From positions 1,488,001 through 1,552,000 of the forward strand of contig NZ_AP022671.1 of assembly GCF_011405515.1 (NCBI RefSeq): 64,000 nucleotides of DNA, given 5' to 3'. How positions within the stretch are numbered: position 1 is the stretch's first letter; every line of letters starts with the position of its first letter. Positions 8,870-18,529 of this stretch are shown here, piece by piece. A model generated the notes under the pieces. It was given only the letters and a program-made list of their open reading frames with translations. It was not told the DNA's origin and did not search any database. Origin of the DNA: Nitrospira sp. KM1. Its GTDB lineage: Bacteria > Nitrospirota > Nitrospiria > Nitrospirales > Nitrospiraceae. The position numbers and the translations under genes were made by a program.

Positions 8870-9781
8870 ATGCACCGATCGGACGTCCGCAAAGCCGTCA
8901 TTCCCGCCGCTGGATTGGGCACGCGCTTCCTACCCGCGACCAAGGCATCCCCCAAGGAAATGTTGCCGCTGGTGGACAAACCGCTCATTCAATACGCGGT
9001 GGAAGAAGCCGTGGCGTCGGGCATCGAAGACATCATTGTGATCACGGGGCGCGGCAAACGCGCGATTGAAGATCACTTCGACCGCTCGGTCGAACTGGAA
9101 GAGAACCTCAAAGGGAACGGCAAAGGCCAGCTCCTCAGCCAGATCAGACATATCTCGAGTCTGGCGAACTTTTGTTACATCCGTCAGTCCGAAGCGCTCG
9201 GGCTCGGGCATGCCGTGCTGTGCGCGCAACGGTTGATCGGTGACGAACCGTTTGCCGTTATCCTGGGCGACGAGATCATTGATGCGGACGTGCCGGGACT
9301 CGCGCAGCTCATCCATACCTATAAGAAACGAAACGGCGCGGTGCTGGGAGTCCAGACTGTCCCGCATCAAGAGGTGAACCGGTACGGGATCGTTTCTCCG
9401 CGCCCTATCATGGAGAGACTGCATGAGGTCGCGGACCTCGTCGAAAAACCGTCTCCGTCCGACGCCCCGTCCAATCTGGCCGTCATCGGCCGGTACGTGC
9501 TTCCTCCTGAGATTTTCCCGATTTTGCGCAAGACCCGCCCCGGCAAGAATGGCGAGATTCAACTTACCGATGCTTTGAAGGAGCTGTCCAAGGCATCGCC
9601 GATGTACGCGCTCGAAGTACAGGGACAGCGCTACGACGCCGGCGACAAGTTGGGATTTCTCATCGCCACCGTCGAGTTCGCGTTAAAAAATCCCTCCCTC
9701 GGATCGGAGTTCGGCGAGTACCTGCGGGAACGCATGGTTCCGGCAAAAGGGGCGCGCCGTACTCGGACCGGCAAGGCCTGA
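8870..9781 (+). CDS. galU: UTP--glucose-1-phosphate uridylyltransferase
   Basis: The 303-residue protein begins with the nucleotidyltransferase signature RKAVIPAAGLGTRFLPATKA (residues 6-25) and the PKEMLPLVDKP motif. It makes UDP-glucose from UTP and glucose-1-phosphate for surface polysaccharides and glycogen or trehalose. The start fits the family N-terminus, although no ribosome binding site precedes it. It heads a plus-strand series with lon 62 bp downstream. Confidence 0.95.
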   Translation: MHRSDVRKAVIPAAGLGTRFLPATKASPKEMLPLVDKPLIQYAVEEAVASGIEDIIVITGRGKRAIEDHFDRSVELEENLKGNGKGQLLSQIRHISSLANFCYIRQSEALGLGHAVLCAQRLIGDEPFAVILGDEIIDADVPGLAQLIHTYKKRNGAVLGVQTVPHQEVNRYGIVSPRPIMERLHEVADLVEKPSPSDAPSNLAVIGRYVLPPEIFPILRKTRPGKNGEIQLTDALKELSKASPMYALEVQGQRYDAGDKLGFLIATVEFALKNPSLGSEFGEYLRERMVPAKGARRTRTGKA

Positions 9782-9843
9782 TCCTCGTCCGAGGAGAGGC
9801 ATCAGACCGCTGAAGCAGTGAACCGGAACACGAGACCACGTTC

Positions 9844-12351
9844 ATGAGCGATTCGATCGAACAAGACCTGACGCCGCCGCAAAACGTCGAAATTCCGGAG
9901 CAGCTTCCTTTGCTCCCTGTCCGGGACATCGTCGTGTTCCCCTATATGGTCCTGCCGCTGTTCGTGGGACGTGAAATGTCGATCAAGGCCATCGAAGCCG
10001 CCTTGGCCGGCAACCGCATGATCTTCCTGGCGACGCAGAAGGCGTTGGATGTCGAAAATCCCACGCCGGACGACATCCATGCGATCGGCACCGTCGGCAT
10101 CATCATGCGGATGCTCAAGCTTCCGGACGAACGCATCAAGATCCTCGTGCAGGGGCTGTCGAAGGCGAAGATCGCCAACTACATCCAGACCGAACCCTAC
10201 TATTCCGTCCGGATCGACAAGATCACCGAAGCCAAGGCGGCCGGCTCGCATCTGGAAACCGAAGCCGTCATGCGAACCGTCAAAGAACAGATCGAACGGA
10301 TCGTGAGTCTCGGCAAGGTCCTCATTCCCGACGTGATGGTGGTCATCGAAAACCTCGAGGACCCGGCCCGCCTGGCCGACATGGTGGCCTCGAATCTCGG
10401 CCTCAAGGTGGAAGTGACGCAGTCCGTGCTGGAAATCACCGATCCTGTCAAACGCCTCCGCAACGTCAGTGAGATCCTCGCCAAGGAAATCGACGTCCTG
10501 TCCATGCAGCAGAAAATTCAGGCGCAGGCCAAGGGCGAGATGGACAAGACGCAGCGTGAATACTTCCTGCGCGAGCAGCTCAAGGCGATTCAGAAGGAAC
10601 TGGGGGAGCTGGACGAACGGACCGAAGAAGTCGCCGAATTCCGCAAGCGTGTCAAAGACTCCAAGATGCCGGACAAAGTGTTGAAGGAGACGGAGAAGCA
10701 GATCAAACGTCTCGAAAAGATGCACCCGGATACGGCCGAATCCGCGACCGTTCGCACCTATCTGGAATGGATGGTCGAACTGCCCTGGTCCAAAAAATCC
10801 AAGGACAACCTCGACCTCAAGGCCGCGGCGAAGGTGTTGAACGAGGATCACTACGATCTGGAAAAAGTCAAGGAGCGGATCCTGGAGTATCTCGCCGTCC
10901 GAAAACTCAAAGAAAAAATGAAGGGCCCGATTCTCTGTTTCGTCGGCCCTCCCGGGGTGGGAAAAACATCACTCGGCAAGTCCATCGCACGCGCGCTCGG
11001 CCGGGAGTTCGTCCGTATCAGTCTGGGCGGAGTTCGCGACGAAGCGGAGATCCGTGGCCACCGCCGCACGTATGTCGGCGCGCTGCCGGGGCGTATCATT
11101 CAGGGCATGAAGCAGGCGGGCACGAACAATCCGGTGTTCATGCTCGATGAGATCGACAAGGTCGGGATGGATTTCCGGGGTGATCCTTCGGCTGCCCTGC
11201 TTGAGGTCCTGGATCCTGAGCAGAACAGCACCTTTACCGATCATTATCTCGGAGTGCCGTTCGATCTGACCGAAGTGATGTTCATCACCACGGCCAACCT
11301 GATTGATCCCATCCTGCCGGCCCTGCGGGACCGGATGGAGGTGATCGAGATTCCCGGCTATACCGAAGAGGAAAAACTGGGCATCGCGCAAAAATACCTC
11401 ATTCCGAGACAGCTGCAGGAACACGGGATCACTGAAAAACACATCAAGATCGTCGAACCGGCAATCCGGCAAATTATCATGCACTACACGAGAGAGGCCG
11501 GCGTCCGGAACCTCGAGCGCGAGATCGCCAATGTCATGCGCAAGGTGGCCAAGAAAGTCGCCGAGGGCAAGGGGCTGGGGTTCCCCGTCAATCCCGCAAA
11601 TCTGCACAAATATCTCGGCGTGCCGAAATTCCTGCCTGAATCCGAACTCGAAAAGGACGAAATCGGCGTCGCGACCGGATTGGCCTGGACGGAGGCCGGC
11701 GGCGACGTGCTGTACATCGAAGCGACGGTAATGAAGGGAAAGGGCGCACTGACGCTTACCGGCCACCTCGGGGACGTCATGAAGGAATCCGCCCAAGCCG
11801 CCCTGAGCTATGTGCGTTCACGCGAGAAAACGCTCGGCATCAATCCCGATATGTTCTCGAAGCAAGATCTCCATATTCACGTTCCCGCAGGTGCGATCCC
11901 GAAAGACGGACCATCGGCAGGCATCACCATGGCGACCGCCATCGCGTCCGCCATGGCGCAAGTCCCTGCGAGACGCGATCTGGCGATGACCGGCGAGATC
12001 ACGCTCAGGGGCCGCGTATTGCCCATCGGAGGCTTGAAGGAAAAGATTCTCGCTGCGAAGCGCGCCAAGTTGACGACCGTGATCCTGCCGAAGCGGAACA
12101 AGAAGGACCTCGACGAGATCCCCAAGCATATCCTCAAAGGCATCCATCTCGTGTTCGCCGATACGATGGATGACGTGATGAAAGTCGCCTTGCACCGGAA
12201 TTCTAAGGGTCGCGCTTCGTCCCAGCGGTCCAACTCGCCGAAGGAACAGGCCCGCAAACATCCCGCGCGTCCCGGCCGGACCGGCAGGGCGGCGAGGCCG
12301 GCTGCAGGCCACGTGTCGGTCACCGCACAGACATTGATCCGACCGTTCTAG
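9844..12351 (+). CDS. lon: ATP-dependent Lon protease
   Basis: The 835-residue protein has the Lon substrate-binding N-domain ([20 protein letters not shown], about residue 22), a coiled-coil region, an AAA+ module with Walker A GPPGVGKT near residue 368, and a protease domain with catalytic S691 (KDGPSAG) and K734 (GGLKEK). The 43-residue spacing matches E. coli S679/K722. Lon degrades damaged and regulatory proteins in the cytosol. After the usual end there is a tail of about 45 residues rich in Arg, Pro, Ser and Ala, ending LIRPF, which is not typical. The thiL start lies 1 bp after the stop. Confidence 0.97.
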   Translation: MSDSIEQDLTPPQNVEIPEQLPLLPVRDIVVFPYMVLPLFVGREMSIKAIEAALAGNRMIFLATQKALDVENPTPDDIHAIGTVGIIMRMLKLPDERIKILVQGLSKAKIANYIQTEPYYSVRIDKITEAKAAGSHLETEAVMRTVKEQIERIVSLGKVLIPDVMVVIENLEDPARLADMVASNLGLKVEVTQSVLEITDPVKRLRNVSEILAKEIDVLSMQQKIQAQAKGEMDKTQREYFLREQLKAIQKELGELDERTEEVAEFRKRVKDSKMPDKVLKETEKQIKRLEKMHPDTAESATVRTYLEWMVELPWSKKSKDNLDLKAAAKVLNEDHYDLEKVKERILEYLAVRKLKEKMKGPILCFVGPPGVGKTSLGKSIARALGREFVRISLGGVRDEAEIRGHRRTYVGALPGRIIQGMKQAGTNNPVFMLDEIDKVGMDFRGDPSAALLEVLDPEQNSTFTDHYLGVPFDLTEVMFITTANLIDPILPALRDRMEVIEIPGYTEEEKLGIAQKYLIPRQLQEHGITEKHIKIVEPAIRQIIMHYTREAGVRNLEREIANVMRKVAKKVAEGKGLGFPVNPANLHKYLGVPKFLPESELEKDEIGVATGLAWTEAGGDVLYIEATVMKGKGALTLTGHLGDVMKESAQAALSYVRSREKTLGINPDMFSKQDLHIHVPAGAIPKDGPSAGITMATAIASAMAQVPARRDLAMTGEITLRGRVLPIGGLKEKILAAKRAKLTTVILPKRNKKDLDEIPKHILKGIHLVFADTMDDVMKVALHRNSKGRASSQRSNSPKEQARKHPARPGRTGRAARPAAGHVSVTAQTLIRPF

Positions 12352-12352
12352 C

Positions 12353-13405
12353 ATGTCCAAAAACCGGTCCAAGGCCCGGTCGTCCCTTCGTGAATTCGAT
12401 CTGATCCGCACCATCCGGAATCGGTACGGTCGGGCGACCCGATCCATCGCCCACGGCATCGGCGACGATGCCGCGGTCGTCTCGTGGACCGGCCGGCAAG
12501 GCCTGCTCACAACCGACCTGGTCGCCGAAGGCATTCACTTCGATCTCCGAACCGCGACCTTGATCGACGTCGGCTATCGAGCTGCCGCGGCCAATCTCAG
12601 CGACATTGCGGCGATGGGAGGCCGGCCCGAATATCTCCTGGTGGCATTGGCTATTCCCCGAAGCGGCAAGAACGTGGACGTCGCTCGACTCTATAGAGGA
12701 ATCATGGCCGCCTGCCGTCCCTATGATGTCCGCTTGATAGGGGGCGATACATCGGCTTCGGCTTGCGGCTGGTTCATCAGCATCACACTGACGGGATCGG
12801 CCACGCACGGGCGGCCGCTGCTCCGAAGCGGGGCCAGAAACGGCGATGGGCTCTACGTGACCGGGACGATCGGCGATTCGCGCGCGGGCCTGAAGCTTCT
12901 TCAATCCCGGCGGCCCAAGCGATCCGACGCTCATGTGTCTCTCCCTCATAGGCGTTTCCTGATCCGGAGGCATCTCCGTCCCGACGCGCGCATCGCCATG
13001 GGACAGTGGCTTTCACGCGAGAATTTCCCGACGTCGGCGATCGATCTCTCCGACGGCCTCTCGGGCGATCTCCGGCATGTGTGCAGGGAGAGCGGAGTTG
13101 GAGCAGAGGTGCAAATGAATTCCTTCCCGCTGTCGCCTGCGCTCCGCGCCTATGCCCGTTCAGCTGGATTGGATGCCGCCTCGATCGCACTGGCAGGGGG
13201 TGAGGACTATGAGTTGCTCTTTACCGTTGCCTCTACTGTCCGTTCCCGCTTTGAACGCTCGGCTGCACGTCAAAACATTCCGGTGACGCGGATCGGGGTG
13301 ATTCGCCCGGCCTCCGCCGGCATCCGAGTGTCATGGCCGGACGGTCGAACAAGCCCATTGCCGCGCATCAGCTACGAACATTTTGAGCCGGCCTCCAAAA
13401 CCTGA
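12353..13405 (+). CDS. thiL: Thiamine-monophosphate kinase
   Basis: The 350-residue protein has the ThiL/PurM-fold signature: GIGDDAAVV near residue 35, TTDLVAEGIHFD, ANLSDIAAMGG and IGGDTS. It phosphorylates thiamine monophosphate to the active cofactor thiamine diphosphate with ATP in the cytosol. Its start lies 1 bp after the lon stop. The thiamine synthesis genes thiS, thiG and thiE are about 17 kb away on the other strand, so this step is regulated separately. Confidence 0.94.
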   Translation: MSKNRSKARSSLREFDLIRTIRNRYGRATRSIAHGIGDDAAVVSWTGRQGLLTTDLVAEGIHFDLRTATLIDVGYRAAAANLSDIAAMGGRPEYLLVALAIPRSGKNVDVARLYRGIMAACRPYDVRLIGGDTSASACGWFISITLTGSATHGRPLLRSGARNGDGLYVTGTIGDSRAGLKLLQSRRPKRSDAHVSLPHRRFLIRRHLRPDARIAMGQWLSRENFPTSAIDLSDGLSGDLRHVCRESGVGAEVQMNSFPLSPALRAYARSAGLDAASIALAGGEDYELLFTVASTVRSRFERSAARQNIPVTRIGVIRPASAGIRVSWPDGRTSPLPRISYEHFEPASKT

Positions 13406-13423
13406 ACCCGTACACAGACGCGC

Positions 13424-13903
13424 ATGCCTTCCCTCCGTACATTGCTCAAGCAAGTGTTGCATCTGCAGGAAACCCCGCAGAGGACGGCCCTGGCGTTCTC
13501 AGTCGGGGCGGCCATCGCGTTCTGCCCCTTCTATGGATTTCACATGATCCTGGTCGGCTTCTGCACCTGGGCATTCAAGCTGAATTTCGTCGCCTTGATG
13601 GCGGGCGCATTGGTCAACAATCCCTGGACACTGGTACCGACTCTCGGCGCCACCTACTGGGTCGGCGCCGTCCTGTTGAACAGACCGGACGTGCCGTCGT
13701 TCAGTTGGGACGACCTGAGTTTCACCGGGATCTACCATCAGGTGATGCCCTATGCCGTGCCGTTCTTGGTCGGCGGTCTCGTACTGAGCGCAGTCGCTGC
13801 CGTCATCGCCTATCCCATCGCATTGTATGTCATCACGAAATACCGTCGCTCCCACGCGGCCGCCGCCGGCGAGCCATTGCCGCCCCGGGACCGCCTGGGC
13901 TAA
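13424..13903 (+). CDS. DUF2062 membrane protein
   Basis: The 159-residue protein matches the DUF2062 pattern: TPQRTALAFSVGAAIAFCPFYGFHM near the N-terminus, NNPWTLVPTLGATYWVGA in the middle and a hydrophobic C-terminal pair of segments. Three or so membrane spans are likely, so it is an inner membrane protein. Function is unknown. It lies 18 bp after thiL and 14 bp before the HD-domain gene in the same direction. Confidence 0.85.
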   Translation: MPSLRTLLKQVLHLQETPQRTALAFSVGAAIAFCPFYGFHMILVGFCTWAFKLNFVALMAGALVNNPWTLVPTLGATYWVGAVLLNRPDVPSFSWDDLSFTGIYHQVMPYAVPFLVGGLVLSAVAAVIAYPIALYVITKYRRSHAAAAGEPLPPRDRLG

Positions 13904-13917
13904 GATGGCGAAGGCAC

Positions 13918-15345
13918 ATGACGCCACCCCGTTTCTTCCGTCCATCCAATGCCCCATACGACGGATCGGCGCTGATCGCCGACCCCATCCATAAATATGT
14001 CTCGTTCACCGTGCCGTTCGCCAGCGCCGACCCGCACGAGCGGACCGAAAAGGATCTGATCGACAGTCCCTGGGTGCAGCGGTTGCGCTATATTTACCAA
14101 CTGCAGAGCGCCCGCTGGGTCTACCCGTCCGCCGAACACACGCGGTTCGTCCATTCGCTCGGCACCATGCATGTGGCCGGCCGTTTCGCCAAACATCTCT
14201 ACCCGTTTCTTCAGAAAGCGGCCCCTGACGTGCCATCGGCGCACTATGTGGAAGAATTCCTGCGCATCACCGCGCTGGTCCACGACATCGGGCACGGTCC
14301 CTTCTGCCACTTCTTCGACGACAACTACCTCCACGACTTCAATGCCAGCCACGAAAAGCTGGGGCAACTCATCATCCGCGACCATCTGGGTTCCATCATC
14401 CGGAAGATCCGCCGAAGCCCCACCGGGCCGTTTGCCAGAGGCGAGGAATTGAATCCCGACCAGATCGCCCACGTCATCCTGAAAGAAAAAGGAAAAGACA
14501 ACTCCCGTCTGCCGCGCTGGCTGAACATGCTCCAGCCCGTGATTTCCGGAAGCTATACCGCAGACAACCTCGACTACGTCCTGCGTGACTCTTACATGTG
14601 CGGCGTGGCCGTCGGTCCGGTGGACCTGACCCGGTTGATCCACTATACGATCATCACGGACAAGGGCTATACCATCCACAAGACCGGCCTGCCGGCGCTG
14701 CAGATGTTTCTGAATACCCGCATGTACCTCTATTCCAACGTGTACTTTCACCGGACGACGAGAGCGATCGACATTCATCTGCGCGACATCTTCGGAGATA
14801 CCATGAAGCTCGTCTTCCCGCACGACCCGCGCAAACGGATGGAGGATTATCTTTCGCTCACGGACTGGTCGCTCCTCGAACAAGTCCGGGGCTGGACCAA
14901 GTCGCGGCATGCAGCCGAACGCCGCCTGAGCGGGGAATGGGCGCGGATTCTTGGGCGAGACGTGAAGTGGAAAATGGCCTACAGCACGGTGCTCAAGGAA
15001 AAGGGACAGGAACGGGGCATGGATTTCCCAAGCCACGAGCACTTTGGGAGACAGATCAGGAAGGAGCTGCCGGCCTCGCTTCAACGGATCGAATTCCGAG
15101 TCGATATGGCCCCGCTCGATCCGCGTCCCGACCCCAAGGACCGGAGAGGCAATCCGCTCTACGTTTACGATCCAGGGACCAAACACGTGTCCATCGAACC
15201 GCTGGAGGAATTCCTCGACCTGCTGCCGACCAGGCTGGTGCAGTTCCGGATCTATTCCCTCGATCACCGCAATGACTCCGCACTCTCAAAAGCCGCAGCC
15301 ACCGTCCTGAACAAGACTCCCTCGAGCATGGAGACACAATTCTAG
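13918..15345 (+). CDS. HD-domain phosphohydrolase (SAMHD1/YwfO-like)
   Basis: The start is taken at ATG 13918, 14 bp after the DUF2062 stop. The frame remains open further upstream, but there it overlaps that gene. The 475-residue protein has the HD metal site in order: HTRFVHSLGTMHVAGRF, then VHDIGHGPFCHFFDD, then DNLDYVLRDSYMCG. These belong to the deoxynucleoside triphosphate triphosphohydrolase-like group of HD proteins. It may hydrolyse dNTPs or other nucleotides. The substrate cannot be read from the sequence. Confidence 0.88.
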   Translation: MTPPRFFRPSNAPYDGSALIADPIHKYVSFTVPFASADPHERTEKDLIDSPWVQRLRYIYQLQSARWVYPSAEHTRFVHSLGTMHVAGRFAKHLYPFLQKAAPDVPSAHYVEEFLRITALVHDIGHGPFCHFFDDNYLHDFNASHEKLGQLIIRDHLGSIIRKIRRSPTGPFARGEELNPDQIAHVILKEKGKDNSRLPRWLNMLQPVISGSYTADNLDYVLRDSYMCGVAVGPVDLTRLIHYTIITDKGYTIHKTGLPALQMFLNTRMYLYSNVYFHRTTRAIDIHLRDIFGDTMKLVFPHDPRKRMEDYLSLTDWSLLEQVRGWTKSRHAAERRLSGEWARILGRDVKWKMAYSTVLKEKGQERGMDFPSHEHFGRQIRKELPASLQRIEFRVDMAPLDPRPDPKDRRGNPLYVYDPGTKHVSIEPLEEFLDLLPTRLVQFRIYSLDHRNDSALSKAAATVLNKTPSSMETQF

Positions 15346-15526
15346 TTTTGCTGTCCGCTTGCCCGTCCTCCTGACATACTCGCGACATACGGGACCGATC
15401 ACCGGACGCTCTCGCGCGGGACGCAACCGCGTAGAGGAATGCTCGCTCACGTCTTTGCGACAACGCCATATGACGCGATGATCGGCTCACGGCATCTTAT
15501 TAATCGACAATTCATGGAGGCCAGCG

Positions 15527-15889
15527 ATGAACCAATACGTTCTGTGGTTTCTCATCGGCACGATGCTGTTCACATCTGCACCTGTCGCGGCTCAATCGAC
15601 CGGTAATCATACCCCCGCCAACGCGGCGGGCATCCTCAATGCTCTGCCTCCGGATCTCTATAAGAAAATGGAACGGTTGGCCCAGTTGATCGATCAATCC
15701 ATCAAATCAGGCAAGCTCACCGATGCGCAGGTTCAGCAGGAGCTCATGTCGGGCAGACTGGACCAGACCATACGAGGATTGGGGCCTGAAGCCGGCCAAC
15801 TGATGGATGAAATTCAATCAGACATGCAGAGCGGCAACGGTCCTGGCGAAAATGCACTGATGCCGTTGTTGGGAGGGTTGGGACAATAG
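15527..15889 (+). CDS. Small secreted protein of unknown function
   Basis: The 120-residue protein has a clear signal peptide (hydrophobic residues 4-18, cleavage expected near PVAAQ) and a good ribosome binding site (GGAGG, 8 nt before ATG). The mature part of about 97 residues is helical in character, with LPPDLYKKMERLAQLIDQSI and a Gly-rich end. I do not recognise a family. It stands alone between the HD gene and the minus-strand regulator. Confidence 0.65.
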   Translation: MNQYVLWFLIGTMLFTSAPVAAQSTGNHTPANAAGILNALPPDLYKKMERLAQLIDQSIKSGKLTDAQVQQELMSGRLDQTIRGLGPEAGQLMDEIQSDMQSGNGPGENALMPLLGGLGQ

Positions 15890-16102
15890 AGCCGCGTGAG
15901 CTGCTCCGTGTGAACTTGTATTATCAGCGTCGCAGTGATGATCGGCCACCTGCACTATCATGCGAGTTGGGATACACCTGAGGGTGTGCTGAGACTGGAA
16001 CTCACCGGGAACCGGCACAGCAGGCTGCTTTGGAGTACAAGAACCATCCCCCCGAAGCTCGCACCTAACGCTGCTCCCCCTTACACGCTATCCCGTCCAC
16101 AA

Positions 16103-16543
16103 TCAGGACGAGGTGCGCCTCGGAGCTTTATTATGATGTGGAGCGGCTCGTATTTCATGGTCGATGAGCCGTTCGATGAGTTTGAGCTGCCCGATAAGAT
16201 GCTCACGTATTCCCGGCACCGATGAGGCGAATGCTTCGGCGCAGCGCTCGAGCGTCGCAATCTCTTCTTTGTCAAGGGGTTCCACCAGTTGGAGGAGTTT
16301 CTTTGCCCGATCCGGATAGTGGCGCTCAGTCTCCGCTGCATGCTGGGCGTCTTTATCATCAAAGAGCTGGCTGACCGACACATTGAAGTAGACGGCAAGC
16401 GTCTGAAGGGTCGCAAGATTCTTGGGGCGCACCCCTGCCAGAATGTTGTTGATCGTGCCATGCGAGACGCCAATCCGCTCAGCCAAGGCCCTTTGACTCA
16501 TGCCTGAGTCGATCCGTTTCTGAATAAGAGCTTTCAATTTCAC
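16103..16543 (-). CDS. XRE-family helix-turn-helix transcriptional regulator
   Basis: The 146-residue protein has an N-terminal Cro/CI HTH (GMSQRALAERIGVSHGTINN, residues 14-33), followed by SVSQLFDD, which ends the typical XRE domain. A helical C-terminal half of about 75 residues has no recognised fold. The start is GTG at 16543, because it begins the HTH at the usual distance and a promoter -10 box lies 7 nt upstream. It borders the accessory stretch that follows and may control itself or a neighbour. Confidence 0.85.
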   Translation of the reverse strand: MKLKALIQKRIDSGMSQRALAERIGVSHGTINNILAGVRPKNLATLQTLAVYFNVSVSQLFDDKDAQHAAETERHYPDRAKKLLQLVEPLDKEEIATLERCAEAFASSVPGIREHLIGQLKLIERLIDHEIRAAPHHNKAPRRTSS

Positions 16544-17042
16544 TTCGCGGAGTGTAGGCGGGTAGAAAAGAGTTCACAATCAACAATCATTTTGGTATAC
16601 AATCGACACGGGCGAGCCGTTTCGGTCCTGACACTTTTGATTCCTATCTGTCACCGCACAAGATCATGAAGACTCCACATTCATCAAATTCAATAGGTAT
16701 GACGAATAAACCCATACGAGCCTGACTCTTCAGCAAGCCAAATCGACGATATTCGGCTTCCCAGTAACGGCCGAGCCATATCGGACCGGAGAGAAATATT
16801 TTGGCAATATGTATATCAAAATGGTGGTCATCTCGCCCGCCTGACTGGTTGTCACACCAACGTCCGGTGTCTTGAATCGAATATCGGGATCTTCGCGCGG
16901 TCCAATAGAGTTTGTGAAATTTAATCGGAAGGGCATGGACCGAGGCGGATCATACGGCGGATCTATTTCACCGTTCACGATGACGCCGATGATGTCGGTC
17001 CGGGGCGGCAGCTCTACGGGAGACGTTTAGGGAGGCCATCAG
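16544..17042. other. Intergenic region with one doubtful minus-strand frame
   Basis: About 500 bp of lower GC than the surroundings. A minus-strand frame from a stop near 17030 down to 16730 reads DIIGVIVNGEIDPPYDPP and then PDIRFKTPDVGVTTSQAGEM. It is protein-like in composition but has only a GTG or internal start and no clear ribosome binding site. It may be a remnant of a larger gene. No RNA gene or repeat is seen. Confidence 0.35.
16551..16579 (-). promoter_or_regulatory. Promoter for the XRE regulator, close to the start codon
   Basis: On the minus strand TTGTGA (16579-16574) and TACACT (16556-16551) are 17 bp apart. The GTG start follows 7 nt later, so the mRNA would have no leader. 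A palindromic GTATAC lies about 20 bp further upstream and could be an operator. Confidence 0.4.
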
Positions 17043-17333
17043 ATGACTCCCAGCGAATGGCTGGCGAAGCACACATGGCAAGCTCGCGCGATTCCCATCA
17101 TCGATGAACAGGGCAATGCCATCGGCGGATGCCTGATCCATGCGATCACGTTTGCGATCCCATCGGTCAATGAACGGGTCGACGCGATCCATGCATTGAA
17201 TCGGCATTGCCTGAAGAAGTATCCGTACTTGCGAGAGATCGTGCCGAGCAGCTATGTGATTAATTACGTGGACGACAGGATTCTTGCGACAAAAGCGGAG
17301 GCCGTCGCTTTCTTGCGCGACGCGGGACTATAA
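17043..17333 (+). CDS. Small protein of unknown function
   Basis: The 96-residue protein starts at ATG 17043, with GGAGG 7 nt upstream. It has no signal peptide or membrane segment. Its sequence (MTPSEWLAKHTWQARAIPII then DEQGNAIGGCLIHAITFAIP) has a balanced, folded-protein composition. I do not recognise a family. It converges with the beta-barrel gene just downstream. Confidence 0.65.
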   Translation: MTPSEWLAKHTWQARAIPIIDEQGNAIGGCLIHAITFAIPSVNERVDAIHALNRHCLKKYPYLREIVPSSYVINYVDDRILATKAEAVAFLRDAGL

Positions 17334-17354
17334 TTTTCACTCCGTCCCAATCGT

Positions 17355-17939
17355 TCAGAAACGAATTCCCAGATAGAATCCCGGCATGACGTTCGTGTGG
17401 AGATCGAAATCCCGGCCGCCGGAGCGCACAGTCCCGCCAAGCGAAGTCACGTTGAGCAGAAAGTCAGCGGTAACCGCGAGTCGCTCAGTCACGGCATAGT
17501 CCACTCCCACGCCGAGGGGAATCAAGAACGAGCCATAGGTATTGGCCGTTCCGCTGTCGGTATCTTTGATGCCGGCCCGGACGAATCCGACGCCGCCCTG
17601 GACGACGAGCTTCGCCAGATTGCCGATGCCGGGAATGTCCCACCAATACTTGGCTTGGGCGGACAGGCCAAAAAGAAAATCATTCCCCGCTCCGGCATAC
17701 TGCGCCAACGGCCCCACGGAAAGGGTGTGAGTCACGAAATAATCCGCGTGACCGTTGAACGCGAATTCAGCGGCTCCATCAGGCGTGTTTCCTAGAAAGC
17801 CCAGACCGCCTCCGCCTGTCCAGCGTCCTGCCTCCAATTGGTCGGCACCTGCAGCAGCGGGGCCAAGAATAACCATACCTGCGATCGAGCAGGAAAAAAG
17901 CGCCACCCGGGCAAGGATAAGACCAGGGCAATGAAACAT
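17355..17939 (-). CDS. Outer membrane beta-barrel protein, porin-like
   Basis: The 194-residue protein has a signal peptide (hydrophobic residues 5-28, ending GAAAAGADQ) and a mature part of about 165 residues. The mature part has alternating hydrophobic strands, many Gly and aromatic residues, and a C-terminal phenylalanine in GFYLGIRF, the usual signal for barrel insertion. The size suits an eight-stranded barrel of the OmpA/OmpX/OmpW type. AAGG stands 6 nt before the ATG. Function is unknown. Confidence 0.7.
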   Translation of the reverse strand: MFHCPGLILARVALFSCSIAGMVILGPAAAGADQLEAGRWTGGGGLGFLGNTPDGAAEFAFNGHADYFVTHTLSVGPLAQYAGAGNDFLFGLSAQAKYWWDIPGIGNLAKLVVQGGVGFVRAGIKDTDSGTANTYGSFLIPLGVGVDYAVTERLAVTADFLLNVTSLGGTVRSGGRDFDLHTNVMPGFYLGIRF

Positions 17940-18529
17940 GACGACCCTTCATGGATGAGCCTCCGCTACGATCCCACCGACGGTGCGTGGAGTCAACCGG
18001 CAGATTCGCAAGTCGAAGATAGTCACCAGCCGCAACGCCGTGCGGCAACGAATCCTAGCAGGCCGTCGAAAAACTGTTCCGGACCCCGAGCAACCGTGAA
18101 TCGTGCATGGTCGTTGGTCGAGCCAGAAGAGCTCAGGATGTTCAAAGAGGTCGTATGGCTGAAGCAGAATCGGCTCAGCAAGTACGAATTCACCTGGTAC
18201 CTCACGGTCAAAGTAGGATAGGAAGTTAAATCAACCTGGCCATTGCCGCGCAGAAAGCACGGAAGCCATCAAGGCGCATCGCAACAACTTCATAGATGTT
18301 GCCATAAGCCCGGCCCGGTCCAGAGAACGGGACAGGCGATCAGAACGAAGCACGACTACGCTTTCCGGCTCGCTGATCATGTCGTGATAGATGGGTTGAT
18401 CCCGGTTAGGACAGAGGCAATCGGGCCGCTCGGTTGGACGAGGTGAGGCCGACGCCAACAGTGACTTCCAACCATTTTGTTTGCTCCCAAACTCGCCGCA
18501 GCAATTGGTCAAAACATTTAGGTATTAGC
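17940..18529. other. Region without a convincing gene
   Basis: About 590 bp between the beta-barrel gene and the hsdM remnant. Open frames on both strands are short and lack start signals. A motif beginning CTAGCAGGCCGTCGAAAAAC at 18056 resembles, from memory, a dispersed intergenic repeat in Nitrospira genomes. That resemblance is weak and unchecked. Confidence 0.4.

Noticed and set aside
15935-16225. A 96-codon plus-strand frame before the XRE gene
   Set aside because: It overlaps the XRE gene on the opposite strand and has no convincing ribosome binding site or family.
17838-18221. A 127-codon plus-strand frame past the beta-barrel gene
   Set aside because: Its first part is antisense to the beta-barrel gene, and its composition is not protein-like.
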